Positions 49,533 through 56,951 of a stretch of 64,000 bases of DNA are shown here, one piece after another (the stretch's first letter is position 1; each line of letters begins with the position of its first letter). The position numbers and the translations under genes were made by a program. The notes under the pieces were generated by a model. It was not told the origin of the DNA. It ran no database searches and saw only the letters and a program-made list of their open reading frames with translations. This stretch comes from Bacteroidales bacterium (GTDB lineage: Bacteria > Bacteroidota > Bacteroidia > Bacteroidales > UBA932). The stretch is from positions 62,001 through 126,000 of the forward strand of contig JALOCI010000002.1 in assembly GCA_023227835.1 (NCBI GenBank). Direction: 5' to 3'.

Positions 49533-52161
49533 ACTTAAACTACTGCTTGTACTACTGATTCTGGCAGCTTGCCAGAAAGAAAAGGATACTCTGTCATTAT
49601 CGACCAGTAATATTGATATTTCTGACGATATATATGTATCACAGATTACAATTTCATCAAATACCGCCTGGAATATAAGCGGCGGAGACGGGTGGATAAC
49701 ATATTCGCCAAGTTCCGGGACCGGAACTGCGACTGTTACAGTTACCGTTGCCAAAAACACTTCAGACGATTCCCGCTCTGCCAATCTCACAGTTACAGCC
49801 GGATCACTGACTCAGACTATAGCCGTTTCCCAGAAGCAGAAAAATGCCCTGATTCTCACAAGGAATCTTGAAGCATTCCCTAACTCCGGCGGTAGCTCAA
49901 TAATAGAACTAAAAAGCAATATATCATACAACGTGACTGTTCCTGTAACAGCCACATGGCTCACACTTACTCAGACCAAGGCTATGTCAACATTTGAGTA
50001 CTCTCTTCAAGTCAGCCAGAACACCTCACTATCAAGCCGTAGTGCCAAAATAATTTTTAAAGACAAGACATCAAACCTGAGCGACACCCTGGAAGTGTTT
50101 CAGGACGGCCCTGAGCAGATTTCTTTGACAACTAAGAATTTTTATATTGCAAAAAGCGGTGCCACTATTACTTTCGACCTGACATACAACATTGACTACG
50201 AAATGACTATGAGCAGCGGGATAGACTGGATATCCACAGCTGCCACAAAGGCAACCTATACAAAAAATTACTCATTCGTGGTCTCACAGAATAACTCAGG
50301 CAATGACAGATTTGCAAGTCTCATCTTCACTCAGAAGAGTGTTCCCCAAGGCAAGAAAGCCCTGGCCGATACTGTGATAATCAAACAGACATCTTTTGAC
50401 GGGACCTATATATATCTTGACGGCACGCAAACACTCTCCTCACAGTTACCTTCCAGTGGCCAGACATCTATACAAAATCTCAAAATAGAGGGTAAAATGA
50501 AAAGTGCAGATTTTAGCACTATAAGGAATAATATTATTAATCTCAAAAACATAGATCTTAGGGACGCAATATTTGAAGGAGACTCTCTCCCGTCTGAGGC
50601 ATTTCTGATGACAACTCCTGTCTCACTGCTTGAGAGTGCCCTGCTGCCTTCAACCATTCAGAAAATAGGCAAGCATGCTTTCAACGGATGTGCGTTCCTT
50701 AAATCAATCACTATCCCGGCTTCTGTAAAATCTATAGGCACATTGGCATTTAATGCTTGTATATCATTGGAGACGATAAATTCCAATATTACCAAGCCAT
50801 TTGAAATCACCAATGTCTTTTCCGGCATACACCCTTCCGCCATACTTATCGTTCCGACAGGAAGCCTTAACTCGTATCAGACCACAAAGGGCTGGGGATA
50901 TACCTTTTTTAAGAATATTTGTGAAACAGGTACAAACCCTCAGGACTACCTCCGTTTTGATAAATATGTACAAAATTCCACCGGTCTGGGAGGGAACTAC
51001 TCAGTAGAGATAAATGCGACAGGAAGCTGGAGTGTAGAAAAGAAACCTGTGTGGATAACACTCAATTCTAGCAGCGGTTCTGCAGGAAAATCAAATATAG
51101 ATCTGACTTTTGCGTCGTACAACGGGCCGACCATGAGAGAGGATTCTCTTATATTGAAACTGAACAACAGTTCTATAAAGGCAATTCTGAAAGTAAGAGA
51201 ATCCGGCATCCAATACGATGAGGGCGATTTCATAACACTTCAACGGGCAACTATCGGAGCTGGTGTTGATATAGTTATAATGGGTGACGGTTATGACTTT
51301 GATGAGGTTGTATCAGGAAAATACGAAACCAAAATCAAGGAGGCATACACACATTTCTTCGATATCGAACCATATAAAACATATCAGCAATATTTCAACG
51401 TGTATATGGTATATGCCTATTCTCCTGAGAGCGGAATCAGCGACCTGACAACAACCGTACGTTCAAGCTTTGGAACCAGATACACTTCGGCTCCGCCGTC
51501 TACTGGAATGACTACCACCGCAGCAACAGTCCTGACGTATGCCGCATATGCACCTATTAAAAACATTCAAAAAACTTTGGTTATAATAGTTGCAAATAGT
51601 TCAAGATATGGCGGAACTTGCATAATGTATGGTGACGGCAAGGCAATAGCTATGTGCCCTACTTCTGTTTCCATATATCCTTACGACTTTCGTGGATTAG
51701 TACAACATGAGGCCGGCGGACACGGATTCGGCAAACTTGCAGATGAATACACAAATCACTCCGAAACAATTCCTGAAGAGAATATCAACACCCTTAGACA
51801 ATGGCAAGGTTATGGCCAATACATGAATGTTGATGTTACCAACAATCTGACAACAATACTGTGGAAACATTTCATAGGGATACAGAAGTATGCCGGAGTT
51901 GGCGCGTACGAGGGGGGGTATTATTATACAAAGGGTGTGTGGAGACCTGAAAGTAATAGCGCAATGATTAATAATATAAAATATTATAATGCTCCAAGCC
52001 GCGAACAGATAGTAAAAAAGATAAAAACATACGCCGGGATGACATACTCATTTGAGGATTTTATGGCTAATGACATTGTTGACTCAAGTCCTGCCACAAA
52101 AGCCGCCGGTATGTATATAGATCCACGGATGATTCTTGCACCTCCTATATTAATCCCATAA
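49525..52161 (+). CDS. Lipoprotein with BACON repeats, leucine-rich repeats and an M64 metallopeptidase domain
   Basis: 878 residues. Lipobox LAAC (Cys16) followed by QKEKD, close to the lipoprotein surface-export signal known from Bacteroidota, so it may face outward (inference). Three BACON modules lie at about 20-290 (each with a WI/WL-centred strand and a SRSA-type segment), a BspA-like LRR_5 stretch at about 300-445 (IQKIGKHAFNGCAFLKSI), a fourth BACON-like module at about 465-565, and a peptidase M64 domain at about 570-870. Zinc motif HEAGGHGFGKLADE (HExxHxxG...E) near residue 729. M64 includes IgA-cleaving peptidases. The BACON part usually binds carbohydrate or mucin. Confidence 0.9.
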   Translation: MNRLKLLLVLLILAACQKEKDTLSLSTSNIDISDDIYVSQITISSNTAWNISGGDGWITYSPSSGTGTATVTVTVAKNTSDDSRSANLTVTAGSLTQTIAVSQKQKNALILTRNLEAFPNSGGSSIIELKSNISYNVTVPVTATWLTLTQTKAMSTFEYSLQVSQNTSLSSRSAKIIFKDKTSNLSDTLEVFQDGPEQISLTTKNFYIAKSGATITFDLTYNIDYEMTMSSGIDWISTAATKATYTKNYSFVVSQNNSGNDRFASLIFTQKSVPQGKKALADTVIIKQTSFDGTYIYLDGTQTLSSQLPSSGQTSIQNLKIEGKMKSADFSTIRNNIINLKNIDLRDAIFEGDSLPSEAFLMTTPVSLLESALLPSTIQKIGKHAFNGCAFLKSITIPASVKSIGTLAFNACISLETINSNITKPFEITNVFSGIHPSAILIVPTGSLNSYQTTKGWGYTFFKNICETGTNPQDYLRFDKYVQNSTGLGGNYSVEINATGSWSVEKKPVWITLNSSSGSAGKSNIDLTFASYNGPTMREDSLILKLNNSSIKAILKVRESGIQYDEGDFITLQRATIGAGVDIVIMGDGYDFDEVVSGKYETKIKEAYTHFFDIEPYKTYQQYFNVYMVYAYSPESGISDLTTTVRSSFGTRYTSAPPSTGMTTTAATVLTYAAYAPIKNIQKTLVIIVANSSRYGGTCIMYGDGKAIAMCPTSVSIYPYDFRGLVQHEAGGHGFGKLADEYTNHSETIPEENINTLRQWQGYGQYMNVDVTNNLTTILWKHFIGIQKYAGVGAYEGGYYYTKGVWRPESNSAMINNIKYYNAPSREQIVKKIKTYAGMTYSFEDFMANDIVDSSPATKAAGMYIDPRMILAPPILIP

Positions 52162-52172
52162 ATAGTATTCAG

Positions 52173-52784
52173 ATGAACAAGCTTTCTCAAATAGGAATAA
52201 CTGCAGGTGCATTGATAATGATGGCCTCTGCAGGGTCCTGTACAAAAAATTTGACTTTCAATGATAGTGAATTAAAGATCATTGGCACAGATTCAACTGC
52301 CGGTATAATGCCGTTATTGACTGTGGATGACCCGGCTGACACAGCCCTGTTAAATTCTGTATCATCAGATCTCTCTGCTGAAGATATGAAAAGCAGTTAT
52401 TACGATATTCTTAAATTAAGGATGTTGGCAACAGTCAGAGACAGCACGAACGAAGGTGTGGGAATAGCCGCCCCGCAAGTTGGTATCACTAAAAGATTAG
52501 TGGCAGTACAAAGACTTGATAAAGCGGGAGAGCCTTTTGAATTTTATCCTAATATCCGTCTGGTAAATCTTTCCGTAGAGAAAGCATGGGGCTGGGAAGG
52601 ATGCCTCTCAGTACCAGGTAAGCGGGATACCGTACTTCGGTCAAAAAGCGTAGTCATCTCTTACATTGACGAAAAGGAGATGGTGGAGAAAAGGGATACA
52701 GTGGAAGGCTTCACAGCCGTTATCTTCCAACATGAGGTTGACCATCTTGAAGGGATCCTTTACACCGAGAGAAAGAGGCTCTAA
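52173..52784 (+). CDS. Peptide deformylase with lipoprotein-type signal peptide
   Basis: 203 residues. The three metal-site motifs are intact: GVGIAAPQVG near residue 93, EGCLSVPG near 147 and QHEVDHLEG near 190 (HEVDH). Deformylases remove the formyl group from new N-termini in the cytoplasm, but this one starts with a hydrophobic segment ending in AGSC (Cys23), a lipobox, and has about 55 extra residues before the family domain. It therefore looks exported and membrane-anchored. It lies 11 nt after the M64 gene. A cytoplasmic paralogue is expected elsewhere. Its last 65 nt overlap prmC. Confidence 0.88.
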   Translation: MNKLSQIGITAGALIMMASAGSCTKNLTFNDSELKIIGTDSTAGIMPLLTVDDPADTALLNSVSSDLSAEDMKSSYYDILKLRMLATVRDSTNEGVGIAAPQVGITKRLVAVQRLDKAGEPFEFYPNIRLVNLSVEKAWGWEGCLSVPGKRDTVLRSKSVVISYIDEKEMVEKRDTVEGFTAVIFQHEVDHLEGILYTERKRL

Positions 52785-53652
52785 CCATTCTTTCCCTTCC
52801 GTTAAGGTCTCTTCTCAGCTCTGTATCCGAATAACCTAAGGATTCAAGCATCTCAAGCACTTTTTTACCAAAGGCTTCATTGATCTCAAAAAAGAGCATC
52901 CCTGAAGCCTTTAGTATTTTCAACCCCATGAGAGCAATTGCCTTATAGAACTTCAACGGATCATCATCCGGTACAAATAGGGCTATTGATGGCTCATATT
53001 CCAGTACATTCCTATGCATCTGATTTTTTTCAGAATATCTTACATACGGAGGATTGCTTACCAGAACATCGAGAGAGCCCTCCGGGATGATATCTGTAAT
53101 TGGATGCTGTCCTAGCAAATCATACTTGAATATTGCAATTCCGGAATCCTGCCTGAGTATCGTATTACTGTTGAGGCGAGCAACCTCAAGAGCCTTTTCG
53201 GAAATATCACACATATATAGCCTCGATCCGGCCAATAATGATGCAAGCGACACACCTATGCATCCTGAACCGCAGGCAGCATCAAGGATAGAGCAGCCCG
53301 GTCCGCATTTTTCACTTTTCTCTTTTAACTCACATAAAATCCACCTCACAAGTTCTTCTGTCTCAGATCTAGGTATAAGTACTCCCTCCTCGACATGAAA
53401 CAGATTGCCGGCAAACTCGGAAAAACCAAGGATATATTGCAGGGGGCGGGCCATGGCAAGTTCGTCTGCCGAGTGCAGTAAAACTGAATTTTTTTCGGGA
53501 ACAATCGTACCAAAAGGCTCTATAATATGCTCATACTGACTTATACCGCAGAAGTGTTGCAGAAGCCTCACGGCCATGGCCCGCCTCTCTTCCGGTCCGT
53601 ATAGTCCGGCAAGCTTTGAGTCGGTTTCGTTTATAAATTCCGTATAGGTCAT
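52720..53652 (-). CDS. prmC: Release factor glutamine methyltransferase
   Basis: Methylates the Gln of the GGQ motif in peptide-chain release factors, raising termination efficiency. 310 residues: a helical N-terminal substrate domain (about 1-90), the SAM site DAACGSGCIGVSLAS near residue 125, and the catalytic SNPPYVRYSE (NPPY) near 195. A GTGAA/TTAAAAG-type element is read in frame at about residues 107-114 (ELKEKSEK). The C-terminal tail (about 16 residues, GSLQDGQPHVGR) is coded antisense to the deformylase gene, and looks like an added extension. Last gene of the PBP1A operon. Confidence 0.94.
   Translation of the reverse strand: MTYTEFINETDSKLAGLYGPEERRAMAVRLLQHFCGISQYEHIIEPFGTIVPEKNSVLLHSADELAMARPLQYILGFSEFAGNLFHVEEGVLIPRSETEELVRWILCELKEKSEKCGPGCSILDAACGSGCIGVSLASLLAGSRLYMCDISEKALEVARLNSNTILRQDSGIAIFKYDLLGQHPITDIIPEGSLDVLVSNPPYVRYSEKNQMHRNVLEYEPSIALFVPDDDPLKFYKAIALMGLKILKASGMLFFEINEAFGKKVLEMLESLGYSDTELRRDLNGRERMVRASFSRCKGSLQDGQPHVGR
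53311..53333 (-). repeat. Low-complexity element shared with the serine hydrolase gene
   Basis: The tract read on the minus strand as GAGTTAAAAGAGAAAAGTGA shares the 14-mer AGTTAAAAGAGAAA (53330-53317) with 39330-39317, in the same reading frame (LKEK). Confidence 0.45.
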
Positions 53653-53658
53653 ACTTTT

Positions 53659-55947
53659 CTAGAATAGTGAAACAGCCCACAGATTTCCTCCGAAGTCTGA
53701 GACAAAAATCGTCTCTCCCTCTACCACAATATTGCCCAGAATCGGAGATCCCAGCTCTATCCTCTTTCTGAACCCTCCGTTAGCAACGTTAACCCCATAA
53801 AGAAATCCGTCATTTGCACCAAAATAGACCTTTTCGCCTGCCAGTGCGCATCCGCTCTCAACCGTCATCTGGAAATCCTTAGTATAAGGGGCTGTGTATA
53901 TCAGTGCAGGGTTAGTCTTTATATTCCACAACTCTTTGTATGAGTTGCCCCGGTCAAAGGCAACCACTCCCTTGTCCGCAGTTCCGACTATATAATACTT
54001 ATCTGTTACAACCGGTCTTGATCTGGTATTGACTGTATAGTTTATCTTCTGTCTGAGAAGCTCTTTTCCAGAGTGAGGGTCTACCTGAGTTATATATTCG
54101 GGAGAGGTGTAGAAAAAATATCCGTCAAAAGAGACCGGAGAGTTATCTGCAATTCTTGTAACATCATCTTTTTTCTCCCAAAGAAGTTTTCCCGATATTG
54201 CATCATTTGCAAAACGACCTGTCCAGTATGCACCTGTAAGCAGTACCTCTGACCCTGGATCAACAACCGGAGCTGCCACTGTAGAGACACCCCCTTTCCA
54301 ATCCTTATTTACCCAGACAACCTCTCCGTCAGAGACCCTTATTGCTGTAAGTGATGCTCCCTGACCTGCATATACAAAATCACCGTGGGCAACTACTCCC
54401 TGATTCAATACCGGATGAATTGTATTCTCCCTGATATCCCTGAGCCAGATTACCTTTCCCGATTGAGGGTCTATACAATAGACTCTACCGATAACATCAC
54501 AGGCAATCACATAACCATGGCTATACGCCATATCTCCCCTTACCGAATTCTGTGTCTTGACACTCCACTGTAACTCTCCTGTGATTTTGTCAATTCCATG
54601 AATTGCACATCTCTCTGCCTTCTCATCATCGGTAGTTGCAACCACAACTATCTCGCCCGCAATAAGCGGAGATGTCATAAACTGAGGAGCCCCGAGGTTC
54701 ACATTCCACTTTATATCTTCGCTAAAAGTTATTGGTTTGAAAATCACGGATCCATCAGAGAATTTTACTTTTAACTTCATGTTATCACCATTTATAATAA
54801 GTGACAAAACCTTCGCCGAAAGATCTTCACCCCAGCACCACTCACTCTTCCGTGTAATTTTGAATACCTCTCTCCCAACCAAAACCTCCGCATTTAAAAC
54901 TTCTGAACCGGTATCATACAATGAAGCAACGACTTTAATACCTCCCGGGATTTTGAATGCAGTTCCGGTCACATGTTTATCCAGTGCGGAATATTTTAGC
55001 GTAGAACTCAGATTACCCTTATCATCAAATGAGATGACCCTGAAAGATGAAGGAGAGTGATCTATCCCCCCTTTGTTCGGAGACATTGAGCTGTATGTGG
55101 AAACTCCGTTCTTGCCTTTATAAAAAAGGTTTGTGTGATAGTGAGCATACAAATATCCCTTTATGTTGTATTTTTTAAAGTCATCCGGCAAGCTATAGAA
55201 ATGGTGATTGGCAATTACCACCGGTGTGCCTTCGGGTTGTGCCTCAATATCCTTTCTCACCCAATTCCATACATCATCAGCAGAATAGGATGGAGATTTG
55301 TCACCAAAGGTAACCGGAGTAACAACAAAATGCACATTGTTGACATTGAATGAGTAGCAAACGGGGCCGAAATTCTTCTCATAAAACTCCTCGCCATAAG
55401 TTCCTGCTATAAGGTCGTGATTACCCATGGTGTAGACAACTCTTACCCCCATTTTATCACCGGTAATCTCCGCTGCATGGAATCTCATGCCCTTTTCGTA
55501 ACATATATCTCCGTTAAGCATCAGGAAGGCGACTTTGTGATTTATTATATACTCTTTCATGCAGTCAATATAATTTCTATAGACGCTCTCCTCTGTGTCA
55601 CCCACATGTATAAAACCGGAAGGTTGTTTCCCAACCCTTTTTAACCTGAATTCAAACGATTGAGAGAGTGTGCCGGAGATCCTGATATAAAAAGGGCTTA
55701 CCTGTTCATAACCCGATGGTGTCGATATGTAAACGAATCTTGCCCGCGGAGAGGCATCAAAAGAGAACAGGCCTTTGTCTCCGCTCTTATAAATATTAAA
55801 TCCGTCAGAGACTACTACACCAGAAATTCCGTTCCCTTTTGTGTCAGTAATTATACCGCTAACCTTTTGCTGGGCAATGGTAATTGATGAACATAATAAC
55901 ATAAGGGAGAGCATTGCTCCTCCTGAAATAAGTCTTAACCTCTTCAT
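53659..55947 (-). CDS. Secreted calcineurin-like phosphoesterase fused to a PQQ-type beta-propeller
   Basis: 762 residues: signal peptide (about 1-25), a small beta-sandwich N-terminal domain (about 28-110, VSGIITDTKGNGISGVVVSD), a metallophosphoesterase domain (about 112-330) with NGDICYE, MGNHDLIAG, NHHFYS and AHYH, a short C-terminal domain (about 335-400), then PQQ-like propeller repeats (about 405-762, e.g. ITGELQWSVKTQNSV and SGKVIWLRDI). The usual first metal motif DxH is not seen (the matching place reads HVGDTEE), and AHYH stands for the usual GHxH. It lies 6 nt after ddl. Substrate unknown. Confidence 0.88.
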   Translation of the reverse strand: MKRLRLISGGAMLSLMLLCSSITIAQQKVSGIITDTKGNGISGVVVSDGFNIYKSGDKGLFSFDASPRARFVYISTPSGYEQVSPFYIRISGTLSQSFEFRLKRVGKQPSGFIHVGDTEESVYRNYIDCMKEYIINHKVAFLMLNGDICYEKGMRFHAAEITGDKMGVRVVYTMGNHDLIAGTYGEEFYEKNFGPVCYSFNVNNVHFVVTPVTFGDKSPSYSADDVWNWVRKDIEAQPEGTPVVIANHHFYSLPDDFKKYNIKGYLYAHYHTNLFYKGKNGVSTYSSMSPNKGGIDHSPSSFRVISFDDKGNLSSTLKYSALDKHVTGTAFKIPGGIKVVASLYDTGSEVLNAEVLVGREVFKITRKSEWCWGEDLSAKVLSLIINGDNMKLKVKFSDGSVIFKPITFSEDIKWNVNLGAPQFMTSPLIAGEIVVVATTDDEKAERCAIHGIDKITGELQWSVKTQNSVRGDMAYSHGYVIACDVIGRVYCIDPQSGKVIWLRDIRENTIHPVLNQGVVAHGDFVYAGQGASLTAIRVSDGEVVWVNKDWKGGVSTVAAPVVDPGSEVLLTGAYWTGRFANDAISGKLLWEKKDDVTRIADNSPVSFDGYFFYTSPEYITQVDPHSGKELLRQKINYTVNTRSRPVVTDKYYIVGTADKGVVAFDRGNSYKELWNIKTNPALIYTAPYTKDFQMTVESGCALAGEKVYFGANDGFLYGVNVANGGFRKRIELGSPILGNIVVEGETIFVSDFGGNLWAVSLF

Positions 55948-55953
55948 AATAAT

Positions 55954-56940
55954 CTATCCTAAAAGATTTGAAAGAAAACTTCTTATAGTCATGCCGGCAG
56001 CCTTTATCTCCTGAGGGACCAGGCTCATCTCCGTCATACCCGGCACTGTGTTGATTTCAAGGAAGAATATCTCCTCCCCCCTGATTATATAATCCATCCT
56101 TACAACGCCGCGACATCCCAGATGACGGTATATTTTGTGGCTTTGAGCAACAATTCTCTCCGACAAAGCTTCCGGAATACCTGCCGGACAAACCTCCTTG
56201 CAGGCGCCAAGATACTTTGCCTCATAGTCAAAAAATTCATTTTTTGAGATAATTTCTGTCACCGGAAGTTTTGAAAGTTTTCCATTAACCTCAAAGACTC
56301 CGTTTGTCATCTCTCTTCCCTCAATAAACTCCTCAATCAGAACAGAGCTGTCCTCCCTGAAAGCCAGTTCGACAGCTTTCTCAAGATCCTCAACCCTCTT
56401 GACCTTGGTTACACCAAAGCTGCTTCCTCCCTCGTTAGGTTTTACAAAGAGAGGCAAACCCAGTTTTTTGACCACCTCTGCAGGATTCCAGCTATCTCCC
56501 CTTCTCAGGAAGTGTTCTCTCGCTAGAGACACACCTGTGTCTCGTATAAAACACTTGGTCGCATATTTATTGAATGTTATGGCAGAAATGATTGCAGGAC
56601 AAGTTGTGTGAGGCATCCCCACCATCTCAAGATAAGCCTGCAACATGCCGTTCTCTCCCGGAGTACCGTGAATCATTATCAAAGCTATGTCGAAGTTGAT
56701 TCTGCTCTGCACCCTCGAATCTCCCGCAGGGAGTACAAACGAGAAATCAGACTTATCAATCGGAACCGTTTTGCCACCTTCAAGCTGTACATTCCACTCA
56801 CTCCCTTTGAGCAATATTTCATAGACCTCATATTTCTGGCGATCTATATTGGCCGCAATATTCTTTCCGCTCATTACCGAAACCTGGGATTCGGATGAGT
56901 CACCCCCATAAATCAGGGCAACAACTTTTTTCTTGTTCAT
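55954..56940 (-). CDS. ddl: D-alanine--D-alanine ligase
   Basis: Makes the D-Ala-D-Ala dipeptide that MurF adds to the wall precursor. 328 residues of the ATP-grasp family. Family regions: ALIYGGDSSESQVSVMSG at the start, IMIHGTPGENGMLQAYLE near residue 90, LFVKPNEGGSSFGVTKV near 170, EEFIEGREMTNGVFEV and the C-terminal FFLEINTVPGMTEMSLVP. No extra domain. The vancomycin-resistance type D-Ala-D-Lac ligase cannot be fully excluded by eye, but the context with PBP1A favours the housekeeping enzyme. Confidence 0.96.
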   Translation of the reverse strand: MNKKKVVALIYGGDSSESQVSVMSGKNIAANIDRQKYEVYEILLKGSEWNVQLEGGKTVPIDKSDFSFVLPAGDSRVQSRINFDIALIMIHGTPGENGMLQAYLEMVGMPHTTCPAIISAITFNKYATKCFIRDTGVSLAREHFLRRGDSWNPAEVVKKLGLPLFVKPNEGGSSFGVTKVKRVEDLEKAVELAFREDSSVLIEEFIEGREMTNGVFEVNGKLSKLPVTEIISKNEFFDYEAKYLGACKEVCPAGIPEALSERIVAQSHKIYRHLGCRGVVRMDYIIRGEEIFFLEINTVPGMTEMSLVPQEIKAAGMTIRSFLSNLLG

Positions 56941-56951
56941 TTGAATTGATC

